From Arachis hypogaea (taxonomy: Eukaryota > Streptophyta > Magnoliopsida > Fabales > Fabaceae), in assembly GCF_003086295.3 (NCBI RefSeq), contig NC_092051.1, forward strand, positions 82,096,445-82,160,444: DNA of 64,000 nucleotides, written 5' to 3'. Below, piece by piece: positions 1 through 11,169 of the stretch (the first letter of the stretch is position 1; every line of letters starts with the position of its first letter). The notes beneath the pieces are model-generated. The model saw only the letters and a list, made by a program, of their open reading frames with translations, ran no database searches and was not told the origin of the DNA. The position numbers and the translations under genes were made by a program.

Positions 1-865
1 TCTTTTGTAAACCTTATATTTATTTGACTCAGCTTGAATTCGTTTCAAAATACTGCATTATTTTTCATCTTATTGGTCTTATTGAATTCCTTCGATTCAA
101 GAGTTACCCTTAAGGTTGTCAGTTGATTCTCTTTCTAACACTCTTCATTGCTTGTTCATCCTTGCCTACTTATGATTTCAGCAATTCTTTCAAATTCTCG
201 CAAACGCGGTCTTTGTCGCTTTTCTTTCTTTTCTAATGTCTATTATCCTTCTAAGTATACTCGAGATTTATTTTGGTATTTTTTGCGACCGTTAGACCTA
301 GTAAACGACACATTAGTCCTTTAGGACACGTTGGGTGGATACAAAGGGTGAAACTTGTAAGTGCACGATATCATAGGGAGTTGTGAAACTTTGTTTCACG
401 TGAAAAAGTTTTGTTGATGTGGGACTTATGACTGGTAGTAAAGATCGCAAAGTGTTTGACGAAGTTGAGAACCCTCGGATGAGTTGCTCGATGAAGTACG
501 ATTGAGAATGGTGGAGATAAGTTATGTTAAAGTTTCAATAGTGGAATCTCTAAAGTTGGTACAAGATCAGTATGCGGACGTTAAGCACGTCGTTTTAACC
601 CCGGCTTGTTTTATAACTTTTTGCCGCCTTGCTTTACCATCACATGTTTGAAATATATCATCTTGTGCATCAAGCCTATCTTATAACTTCTGTTTCGATC
701 ACACTTATACCCTTTATATCTTTATGCCATATGAAAATCCTGGTATTTGAAACTATATGTATATATATGCTGAGATCTTTTTGTTTTTCTTTAAATGCGT
801 TCAAGAGTGAAGTGATATAAAATCTCTTTTATTTTGTATCAATTTTTGAGGACGAAAATTTTTTT
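1..865 (+). mobile_element. Decayed 3' internal end of a Ty3/gypsy-type retrotransposon
   Basis: No reading frame of useful length survives here. The stretch ends with TTGAGGACGAAAATTT followed by a GTGGGG-type purine tract and a TGTAA LTR start, which is the usual 3' end layout of plant Ty3/gypsy elements. I read it as untranslated or heavily mutated sequence just upstream of a 3' LTR. The lineage cannot be named from what remains. The rest of the element lies left of the window. Confidence 0.5.
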
Positions 866-878
866 GAGTGGGGTAGGA
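866..878 (+). other. Polypurine tract
   Basis: GAGTGGGGTAGGA sits directly before the TG of the next LTR. This is the position and composition of a plus-strand primer for reverse transcription. It fixes the LTR start at 879. Confidence 0.6.
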
Positions 879-2069
879 TGTAAGACCTCAAATTTTTGGG
901 AATTAGATAATAAAATTATTTATAATTTATTTTATTTATTTATTCAAGAATATATTCTTTGAGATTTTTATACCAATTGTATATTTTTTATTTATGATTT
1001 AAAATTTTAGTAATTTAAAAATAATGAGTATTTTATATACTTTAATTTGAATAATTAGATTTTTAGCTCTATTTTATAATTTAAAGGAAATTAGTTTGAT
1101 TATCTCCAATTATTGAATTAGAGTATTGAGTTGAAAATAAATTACAAATTAATAATTAAATGATAATTTTATAGATATTACTATTGAATTCAAAATTAGT
1201 TTTCAAATACTCTATTACCCTTAATTTTATTAAAATTACTAAACTATCCTTATACCTAATTTTTACCAAAACTCTAAATTCCCAAAATATAATCCTAACC
1301 CTAATGTCCCTAAACCCTAGCCGCCAATACAAACCGCCACTCACCCCCTACATACCCACCAACAGAAGAAAGAAAGAAAAGAAGGGGGAAATCAGAAGCA
1401 GGGAAGAAAAGAGAGGGAAAAGAGGGAGTCCGAGGGAGAAGGGAGATCGGGTAGGGAGGAGGGGACGTGCTACGTGCTGCTGCTACGCCACCATCGCTGG
1501 AGAGAGACAAAGAGAACGTCGATTGAGACAAAAAGAGTGAGCCGCGTGAGGAAGATGCAGAAGAAGACACCACCATCGAGCTGCCATCCTTAGAGGTTCA
1601 CGAAAAAAAGGAAGGCACGCCGTTCTACCCAGAGCCACCGCGGGAAGGATCATCGTTTCGCATCATCGCTGTGACTCTTATCGCAACCGGATCTGTCGCA
1701 ATCGCCTCAAGGTGTTACCGCCATTTTGCTTCGAAGAGAGAGGAGGAGATCGCGGAGAGGGAGAAAACGCGATGGGACTCTGCTGCTGCTGCTTCCATGG
1801 CCGCCGTTCTTCCAGCCGTTGCCATGGTTGTAGCTGCCATGCATGGTCACCAGAAAGCACCACTGGAGATGTTGCTGTCCCTGTTTTTTCTTCCTAGTTT
1901 TTTGGTAAGTCTTTTTGCTCTGAAAACCCCTCTTTATTGCTATTCTATTATAGATTATTGAGTTTTACACGACGTTAATGTCTTAGGATTGAGCCATGGT
2001 TCTTGTGTTCTGTGTTTAGAGGCTGTGACTGCTGCAGGAATGGTTAGTGTTGATGCTGTTACTGTGAGA

Positions 2070-2440
2070 TAAGTATAGAAATGAAATTCAAACCCACGCG
2101 CACGTTTCACTGACGCGTGCGCGTGGGTGGAGAGACATGAAGGTGACGCGTACGCGTGCAGCACACGTACGCGTCGGGTGAAATTATGCTAAACATACAA
2201 TTCTATCGTCATTTTTGCGTAACTCTCTATTTAGTTTAAATGGGGCAGCAATTGCAGACGACGCGTGCGCGTCAGGCACACCCACGCGTGGGAGCCATAA
2301 AACGAAAATGACGCGTACGCCTGGGTGGGTTGTGCTAAACGCACAATTCTGATGCGGTTTCAGCCCAACTCTCTATAACTTTTTACTAGAGTGAAATTTG
2401 AATCAACGCGTATGCGTGGAGACGCGTCACACCGTCTTTT
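2070..2440. repeat. CGCGTACGCG-rich 3' tail of the reverse element
   Basis: ACGCGTGCGCG, ACGCGTACGCGT and related short palindromes recur about every 30-60 bases. They are interleaved with a conserved stretch containing GTGCGTTTAGCACAA on the minus strand, matched at 21270-21300 on the plus strand. It lies downstream of the ORF and looks non-coding. Confidence 0.6.
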
Positions 2441-2502
2441 TTTTTCAATAATACTAGAAATTAATAAACAACTAAACCATAAATCAAACAAAATAAACAT
2501 AA

Positions 2503-4368
2503 CTAAAATTGATAATTTAACTTATTACTAATATTAACAAAAAGGGAAATTAGAAAGAAATTACCATGGTGGGGTGTCTTCCACCTAGCACTTTTAGTTA
2601 AAGTCCTTAAGTTGGACATTTGGTGAGCTCCTTGTGATGGTGGCTTGTACTTGAACTCATCTTGGAACTTCCACCAACGCTTGGACTTCCAATAAGCTTC
2701 AACATTCCCAAGTGAATTTGCCAAGCCTTGAGGGTGTTCTTCGCAAGCTTTGAGCTCCCAAAGTTGATCCCCTTGTATGCCTAGATTCCAAATCTTGTTT
2801 CGATACCCGTCTGTAAGTTGATCATCGTTGTTCCAACCGTGTGGCAGACAATCCGAATTCTCTACAGAATACTAAACTCTTCTCTTGGACCTAATCAATT
2901 GATCACTAGTCTAACCCTTTCATTTAGCTCTTGAAATCGCGACCTTAATGAGTCTAGATTTGCAACTCTAACCACTAAACATCCTTCTCTTACGCTTAAT
3001 GCCACAAAGCCTCCTAAGTTGGCCATCCGTTTCAAGAATACCATATTTAAGTGGGACGGTAAAGCGAATGGAGATAAGTTTTATCCACTTAATTGAAGGA
3101 GTGGATGGTAACCTAGGTAGAGAAGTCTCCAACGTTCTTGATAAAGCATACTCAACTCCCGTCCAACCTTTTCGAAGGACTTTCACTTCCACATCATTCT
3201 CAGACTCAATCAGAAAAGGGTCTTCATATTCAATGAGTTCAGTTGCGGATGTAGATTCATCACTAGGAAGACTTGATTCGCGATCATCATCACCAAGGGA
3301 ACTTACTTCTTGATCTATCCCATCTAATTTTTCATAAGGAATATGCCATGGAGGTTGTGCACTAGTCTCCTTGACATTAATTTCAATCTTCTTGGAGGAA
3401 TACTCTACAACTCTAGATTCCCATGGAGGTTCGACATCTCCTAAGTCTTCGACCACTTCTTCCTCTTCGACTATTACGGTTTCCTCCACTTGTTCCAATA
3501 CAAAGTCACGTTCCTCACTGTCCACCAAAGTTTCTAGTGTCTCCTTCATGCTACGCTCTTCTATTGATTCTCCACATGTAGCTATGGGAGTACTTTGAGT
3601 GTCGAAGCGCAGAGAGGCTAAATTACCTACTACCTCGGTCAAGGTAGCTATGAACTCTTGTGTCGTCCTTGGATATGAGGGTTTATTACTTGGGAGGAAA
3701 GGTTCATGATATGAGGGTGGTTCATCATAATAAGGGTGTGGTGGTTCAACACTCTCCATCTTTTTCACTTGTTGCACAACACACTTCAATCCTTGGTTCT
3801 CACATGGTTCGAACTTTTGACGGATGGTTGCTTGAAGTTGATCAATTGCTTCATTGAGTCAATCCTTTGACTCTTGTTCCGCTTGGCTAACATAATTAGG
3901 ATCATATGGCTCTTAGATTGATGGATATGGACATGGTATATTTGGAGGTGGTCATTCTTGGGAGTAATTATGTTGGAAGTGGAGTGGTTCTATATATGGT
4001 TCATATGGTTCATGAGGTGGTTGGTGTAGTGGATAAAGGTTAGGATCATATGAGGGTGTTTGGTAGTAGGTGGCTTGTAAGTATGGTGGTTCAAAGCTAT
4101 ATTGAGGAGGGGGTTCATAGGCATATGGTAGGGCTGGGGCTTGTTGGTAACTACAAGAGGGTCCACTATATCCATTGGATTGATATGCACCTTGGAATAG
4201 TTCTTGCTCATAGTAAGTGGGTGGAGGTTGTTGTCAAAAGGGTTGATCAAATCCTTGTGGCTCCTCCCATCTTTGATTGTCCCATCCTTGATGCAAGCTT
4301 TCATTGTAATCTCCTCTTCCTACAACATGATTGTAACCAAACTCATAGCCAAAGGGGTGAGAATTAAT
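2503..4368 (-). pseudogene. Degenerate ORF of unknown function from the non-autonomous family
   Basis: One minus-strand frame carries a recognisable protein with several stops. The N-terminal part has GYN and WDNQRWEE motifs and is rich in Pro, Tyr and Gln (YEPPPQY repeats). An acidic, Glu/Val-rich middle follows (VEEEEVVEDLGDVEPPWES, near 3420). The C-terminal block has ETSLP, then a hydrophobic strand, then YGILETDGQLRRLCG (near 3030). The longest open piece is 273 codons (2968-3789). The same three-part layout recurs at 19338-20834, and its first two parts at 57762-58779. The start codon position reads ATT here, where the 57762 copy has ATG. No gag, protease or RT motif is visible, and I know no function for the family. 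Confidence 0.75.
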
Positions 4369-4511
4369 AGTATCAAGAGAAAATAAAAACAAAAACTAAT
4401 AAGGAATAATGAAACTAAACTCCTAAAACTAGAAACAACTAGCAAAGAAACAAAAAAGCAAATTTATTCACAGTATTCACAATAACCAATATTAAGACAC
4501 ACGTTTGCAAT

Positions 4512-4529
4512 TCCCCGGCAACGGAGCCA
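4512..4529 (-). other. Primer binding site, tRNA-Asp type
   Basis: On the minus strand TGGCTCCGTTGCCGGGGA lies six bases inside the LTR. It differs at one base from TGGCGCCGTTGCCGGGGA, the complement of the plant tRNA-Asp 3' end as I recall it. Confidence 0.85.
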
Positions 4530-4534
4530 AAAAT

Positions 4535-6025
4535 TGATGGTGAAGAAATCGTCGGTAAAGAATTTCACAAAAATAATCGCGTTCCAAGTATAGATCTAAA
4601 CCGACAATTAAACCTCAATCAAATTTAATTTGTTTGTCACTTAAGCAAACCCAATAAAATAACCGAAGTATTAAACCTCGGGTTGTCTCTCAAGGAATTG
4701 CAGGGAAGTATAGTTATTATTGGTTATGGGAAAGTATCTTTTTGGGTTTTTAAATGTTAAACAAGGAATTTAAATGACAAGGAAATAAACTAACAATTAA
4801 GAAAACTCCTAGCAATGATTGATAATCGGAATTTCTATCCTCATTACCAATGTCAATTGTGATAGTAATTGTAAATTGCACTCACTTAGTTAACCTCTAA
4901 CAAATGAAGGAAAGTCAAGTGAGCATTAATTAACTTAAGTTCACAAGTCCTAATCAAAGATTAGAGTTAGTGAAGCTTAAGCCAAGTGGCAACTTTCAAA
5001 CACCAATCAACAAAAGACCTTTGATAATTCTAGAGTCTCCAAATAATCAATCCAAGTTAAGAACGTAAAAAGCTAAATTAAAATTCAACCAAGCATTATT
5101 TTATCAAATACTTGGTGGGCACAAAATAAAAGCATAGAAAAATAATAGAGAATGTAATATCTAAAACCAACAATTGCAAGCATTAATCATAACAAATAAA
5201 GGAAGAAGAAATAAACATGAAATACCTCAAATTGCATAAAAAGGGAAATTGAATCTAACATGAGAATTCATAAACTAAATTGGCAACATAAAGTAATCAA
5301 CAAGGGAAATAAATAAACTAGAATGCCAGAACAATTAAAAGTAGAAGAGAAACTAAATTTAAATAGGATAGAATTCAGAAATTGAAAGGGAATAAAACTA
5401 AGAATCCTAAAACCTAGAGAGAGGAGAGAGCCTCTCTCTCTAGAAAACTACATCTAAAACCTAAAATTATGTGAATGAAAGTTGAATGAATGATTCCCTC
5501 ACTCTGCAGCCTCTATTCTGTGTTTTCGGGCTTGGAACTGGGCCAAAAACAGCCCAGAAATTACCCCCAGCATCTTCAGTGTAATGCAGCACGTGACGCT
5601 CTGTCACGCGTACGCGTCGCTTGGCAAAAATCCTGGTCACGCGTACGCGTCGCCCACGCGTACGCGCCGCCCACGCGTACGCGCCGCCCACGCGTACGCG
5701 CCGCCCACGCGTACGCGTCGCTGCCAGCTTCTTAAAATAACATTTTCTTGCGTTCCTTCCACTTTTGCATGCTTTCTTTCCGTCCTCTAAGCCATTCCTG
5801 CCCTATAAAACTCTGAAAATACTCAGCAAACATATCACGGTATCGAATGGTAATAAGAGGGGACTAAAATTAGCAAATATAAGGCCAAAGAAGCATGTGT
5901 TCGATTAATGCACAGAATTAGGAAAGAAAATGTAAAACATGCGAATTATATGAATAAGTGTGAGAATAATGGATAAAACCTACTAAATTAAGCACAAGAT
6001 AAACCCTAAAAATGGGGTTTATCAT
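4535..6025 (-). repeat. 5' LTR of the reverse non-autonomous element
   Basis: On the minus strand it begins TGATAAACCCC and ends CACCATCA, 1,491 bp. The sister LTR at 55705-57194 is 1,490 bp and shares the start (TGATAAACC, TTTATCTTGTGCT, TTCGCATGTTTTACATTTTC-like stretch) and the end. The U3 part carries a tandem array of CGCGTACGCG palindromes. Confidence 0.85.
5638..5722. repeat. Five tandem 17-bp CGCGTACGCG units
   Basis: Five consecutive copies of a 17-bp unit (CACGCGTACGCGCCGCC and near variants) start at 5638, 5655, 5672, 5689 and 5706. Each has the 10-bp perfect palindrome CGCGTACGCG. They are extremely CpG-rich in an AT-rich region and lie in U3 of the reverse LTR. Confidence 0.95.
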
Positions 6026-7993
6026 TGAGTCGCAAACGAGGTAGGGATTTTTCTTAAAAATTTATTTTAGGTTACAGAGTTATTATAAATAGATATTGGT
6101 GTGAAAAATATATTTCTGTGATTATGTTTGCCTTGTGGATGTGGTTGTTTGCTGGACTGAATTACTGATTGTTTTATTGCTTGAGTGGTGTGCGGTTGTT
6201 GATAAGGAATTGGTTTGAAAAGTTATTTAGTTGATTATTATGAAAAGTGTTTTTTCTTTGTGTTGAAGTTAATTTGAGATATGAAAATGAATTGATTTTG
6301 GAAGCGGTTTGATTTTGAATTAGTTTGAATTTATAAGTGATTTAATATTTAAGCTTGATAGATTTTGAAAAATATTTCTTATTGGAATTGATTCGAGTTG
6401 AAAATAATTTGATATTAGAACTGCTTGAATTTTGGAAAATGATTGAGAAGGGTTTAAGGAGTGTTTGGATGGGACCCAAAAAGGGTGGCAGAGTCTGAGT
6501 TTTAGAGTAGATGCTGCCAAAATTTTATAAAAATTGGAAGCTTCGTTTGAAGTAATTATTTAAAAAGATTTGCTTTTAAAGATTATATGTTTTAAGTTTG
6601 ATTTATTTAGAAAATAATGAATTATATTTTGAATTGGAATTGTTGATGTACAGAATAGGAGAATGGAGGATGATGATTGAATTTAAATGAAGGACGATGA
6701 GGATTGATTTTAAAATATGATTTTTGAATGAATTTGGAAGTGAGATATGAATTGATGATGAAAGTGATTTAAAAGAGAACGAGACTTGTAAATTTGAGAC
6801 AATTTTTTGGCCCTCTGTACGTAAGATGTGACTAGGGACTTTAACTCCTCGGATTCACCCCATAGGCATGCATATATATGAATTTGAGCTTGGGGCTTTG
6901 TCTCTCTCCACGAATGAGCTCGGAAGTTTTTCCATGGATATTATTGAGCTTGGGGATGCGTACAGAGGGACTATCCAATGGATAGCTACCTGGACATGTC
7001 GGGTTGGCTGTATAACCGACAGATGAGCTCATTAGCCATAGGGCAAGCATTCATCATATGCATCTATGTGACATTGTTTGGGTGTACATATTGTAATTGG
7101 TTTGCCTATGTGAATAATTTTGTTTAATTGCTAATTACTATACTTGACATAACTGCTCTTGATTGTGTTTGACCTTCATTATTTTTGCTTGTGATTGAAA
7201 TTGGTTGGGTTGTGGTGAATTGGATGTTGATTGAGCTGTTTGGGCTTGAAGCCGTGATTGATTATGTGATGGGCCAGAGGCCGTGATTGGTTTGTGTTGT
7301 GGTTTAGTAAAGTATGAAATATCAAGCTGGTTCAGCATAGGCTTAATGAACCTATGTTTGGAACAGGTTGGTCATTCATACTATTAGGAAACTTTTAATA
7401 TTCTTTTATCTGAAAAGGGAGTTTGGATTTCTGGTTAATTAACTAATTTCTTTTAAAATGGTTTTGGTCTTTTGATGGTTAAACCATCAGTTTTCAATAG
7501 ATTCACGAGACAAAATTATTCACTAAGCTTGAAAACGATTTTCTTATTAAATATTTTCTTATGACAATTCTAAAACTTAGTGGTGAAACCGTGTGGTTAG
7601 GTTCTCACTCCCCACAGTTTTATCTTTTTAGGACAGACGAGGAAGCTTGCAGAGTTTTAGTTAAGTTTCTAAATATGTTGTTTTTATCTGTATACATATG
7701 TTATAGACTTTCCCTCGCCTTTGTTATTATATCCTTGTAAGACGGAAAGGAGTAGTAACTGTAATAATATATATGTATATAATATTTGTAAGTTGTTTGA
7801 GTAAAAATTTTTGTATATATGTATATGATTGTTTATTTTCAGTTAAAAAGTATTTCCGTTCTTTTTAAAAAGAAAACAGCGATATAGTTTCGAGTCAAAG
7901 GCTCCTATTTTATTATTAAGTATGTGAAGTCATCGTAATTCTTCTTACTATCAGAGTAGCGTAGCCGAAAGCATGATATTCTGATAGTGAGGG

Positions 7994-9235
7994 TGTAACA
8001 CTCAATATCAAAATTTTCATTTAAACTCATGTATCTGCATACAAAACAATCACCAATTTACCAATCTTACCTTTTTCTGGCTTCCGGCCCAACATTCATC
8101 ATTTCAATACATAACTTATAAATACACAATCACCATTCAATATCAATTTCAACAACATATCAACTATACATATTAATTCTATCTAAATACACAATTCAAA
8201 CTTATTCCTAGAGGCATCTAGCCTAGGATTTCACATTACATTACACGGTATTTAAATGAAACTTAAAATGTATCTCAATGGCGTCAAAACCAAACCCTCA
8301 AACTTGAAGTCCACCAAGTCAAAGTTCAAAATTCACCTCTGCCAAGCTCAAACACTACCAATGCTCAATTCAATGCCTCAAGTACTCAATCTACACTAAT
8401 TTCGCATAATATGTAAAATACTTAAACTCTAGAGTTTCATAAAACTTCGTAAAAAATGAGAAAAGTAGTTTTTATCTTTATCTACTCAAATTAGTGATGA
8501 TATCTAACTAGAACTCAAGCTAGAATTCCCCCAAAACACAAGAATCACGAAGTTCTATGAACACATAAGCCAAAAATGTAATTGTCACTCTAAAATCAAA
8601 ATTGGAGATCGGTGAGGAAAAGGCTTATGGAATTTCTTAAATGAATTGAAGAAATTGACAAGAGATTCGAGTGGCCACAAACGACTTGTCAATTGGAGGT
8701 CTGGATCAAAAGTTATGGAGCTTTGAAGATCAGAGCGGGTTAGGATTTGTGTTCTTCTTTTCTCTTTTTCTTGAATCCGTGTCTCTCTCTTTAAAAGGGG
8801 GAAAATGTGTTTGTGTTGTACTGAAATGGAGTTTATATAGTGTGGGCTTGGGCCCACTTGGGCCTAGTTCATCCGATGTAGCCTGTTGGCCCAACTTTGG
8901 GGCAAAACATTTAAGATTGGTGTTTTAATTCGCATTACAAGTAGTTTTTCTTTTCCATATTATAATTTCTATTTTCTTAATTTCTCAAGCTCATAATTAA
9001 TTTTCTTATCCGCAGTACCGGATAGTTTAAGTTGGTATGGCCAGTTAAATTACTGGCACGCATCCTTACGCATTTTTCCGCATAAATTTACATTTTCCCA
9101 CTTGAAAAAATTCTTCGAATCCAAATATCAAATTTAAATTTTCTAATTATGATTCTAAATTTTTCTACCCCCGTCGGCCCATATTTAATTAATTATTTAT
9201 TTAGTTTTTTTTAATCAGGATTTTATAGACTGGCT
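7994..9235 (-). repeat. Probable reverse-strand LTR fragment
   Basis: Plus-strand TGTAACACTCAATATC at 7994 is the inverse of an LTR 3' end. The region read in reverse has LTR-like composition, including GTGGGAAAATGTAAATT and AAAATGCGTAAGGATGCGTG. No internal coding sequence is present. The far boundary near 9235 is not defined by a recognisable TGTAA start, so the fragment may be truncated. TGTAACA at 7994-8000 is shared with the end of the preceding LTR. Confidence 0.4.
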
Positions 9236-11169
9236 TCCCAAATGTGAAATACAACTAAAAGAAAACTTGGAGAAGTTGCAATTAGAGTTGATTCTTGCAT
9301 GAACTAACAAAAATAAACTAAACTAAACTAATTAATCAGCTGAGTTTAAGGAAACAAAAACAATAATTTGATGATGATTAAACATTATCATCTAGGGTTA
9401 AAAGTCCAATTTTGTGTGTAAATTATTTATTCATTGTGCAAAAATCTATATTACTCAAGAATAAGCCAAACAAAGTAACTAGCCCAATAACAAACTAATT
9501 CAGTTTTAAAAGGCCCAAAATCAAAAGGCATCCCATTCTTTGGTCTAAGAAAATAATTGCTGATCATAATTCAAGAACAAAAGCAACACTCTCTTTTCTG
9601 AACCAAAGCCAATGCAACAAACTCATTCTCTCTCTTCTTTCTCCAACCCACGTGATTAGTTCTAAGAACAAGTAAAAAAAAGAAGCTCATATTAGGGTTC
9701 AAATCAAGAAGAAAAAGGAGATTATCAAAATCAAGTAACAAAAGAAAAAGAAGAAAAAATTCAAAGGTTAGGGCACCAAATCAAAGATCAAATTAAAGGG
9801 TAAATTAGAAAATCATTTCTATGTTTGTTCTTCCATAGTAGATTGTTGAAGATGCTTTCCTCCTGCATGCATCATTTGGAAAATTGAAAAAAATGGAGGT
9901 TGTAAAGTTCTTCTGCAAATCAAGGGTCAAGAACAAAAATTGGAGCTAAATAATTGATGAATGGCTTAGATCCTTGAAGAAAATTAAAGAAGGAACAAAG
10001 AAAAGTAGTTATGAACAAATGCATGTCAACTTTAATCACTGTTGTTGTTCTGTCTCTTTTCTGCGCTACTGCTATGTTATTTGGAGAAGAAGAACAAGTC
10101 AAAGATGTTCAAACCAAGTTCAAGTTTTGAAAGCTTTACTCCTTTTTAAAAAGGGGTAAATAGCTAGAAATTGAAGAAAGGAGTAAGCACACAAGTTTGG
10201 GTTTTCATAATGTTCAAGCTATCCTTTCTTCTCCTTCATGATTTTACATTAAATTTTTTGTTCTTCAGTATTCATCTTTCTTTGTTTTTTTCAATGAAAA
10301 AAGGCATTAAGTGAGGTATCAGTAAATTATGGAGAAAGAAAAAACCCATAAGGTTGGTTTAAGACCATTATTAGGAAAAGTTATGTCCGAATTTTTATAA
10401 AAATATAAGAATTTAATTAAAATGAATTATGTGGATTGCGTCTTAGATACTTAATTGAAAGGTTTGATATTCAATAATTAGAAAAGAATACTAAAGCCTC
10501 TTTGATGATGGTTATTAATTGTTTATAAAATTGAAAAATGGGTATTCTTTTAAAGTGTTAAGATTAAAGTTAAAATGCTTGAAAGTAGCTTAAAAGAATA
10601 CTTAAGAAGGATAAGAAAGGGTTTTAAATAATAAAAAGAGGAATCTTATCTTGCATAAGTATTAAAGGAGTTTGAATACTTATAAACTAGACGTTTTGAT
10701 ATTATGATTGATGAATGGCTGAAAGTGTACCTTTCCGGTGATACAGAGAAATGTATAAAATTATATGGTGATGCGGAAGTATGAATGATTATGTATGTAG
10801 TGATGTGGAGGTATGATTGATTATTTGGTGATGCGGAGGAATGACAAAAAAAGGGGGAGAATGAGAAATGATGATTGAGAAACTGTGAATGATGAACAAA
10901 TGATTGAAAATGGATAATTATATATGAGAATCGGTTGTTTAATTGGGCCTTTGTACCAATTGTTAATGTGGGGATGCCCATCTAACTGATAGCCTGTTTC
11001 TCACTGAATGCACATATGCTATAGCGATTATATGATTATGATTTTAGCCTGACTGACATAGGTAAACCTGTGTGACTTTGGTATCTGACTGAGATGGGTC
11101 CACCCATGTGATACACCTGCTAACTTATTCAGTGGAGAAACCATATTTGGGGTTTGCCCTGGGTAACAT

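Larger units (their letters stand above)
2069..6025 (-). mobile_element. Non-autonomous LTR retrotransposon, 5' part, reverse strand
   Basis: Reading the minus strand, this holds a 1.49-kb LTR (6025-4535), a tRNA-Asp-type primer site, a short leader, one degenerate ORF of unknown function (4368-2503) and a CGCGTACGCG-rich tail down to about 2069. No gag, protease, RT or integrase is recognisable. The 3' LTR is missing, so the copy is truncated at its 3' end. Bases flanking the two ends (GTGAG and TTGAG) look alike, but a target duplication is not expected for a truncated copy and may be chance. It interrupts the long LTR 879-8000. Confidence 0.75.
879..8000 (+). repeat. Long LTR (TGTAAGACC...GTAACA), split by a reverse-strand insertion
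   Basis: The LTR starts TGTAAGACC after the polypurine tract and ends near GGGTGTAACA at 8000. The pieces 879-2068 and 6026-8000 total about 3.2 kb. The right piece matches, in reverse complement, the LTR at 60730-64000. One shared stretch is the GTTTGCCTATGTGAA region near 7100 and its counterpart near 62030. A gene-like leader at 1300-1900 (CT/GA-rich, many short ORFs) is typical of transcribed LTR sequence and is not a host gene. Its last bases overlap the start of the next reverse LTR, so the exact end is uncertain. Confidence 0.55.

Noticed and set aside
1184..1961. Arg/Lys-rich and Ala-rich ORFs that look like a host gene start
   Set aside because: They lie inside an LTR, are composition-driven (GA-rich, CT-rich), overlap on both strands and have no recognisable domain.
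2068..6030. Possible 5-bp target duplication (GTGAG/TTGAG) around the reverse non-autonomous element
   Set aside because: One mismatch, and the element lacks its 3' LTR, so a true duplication at that end is not expected.
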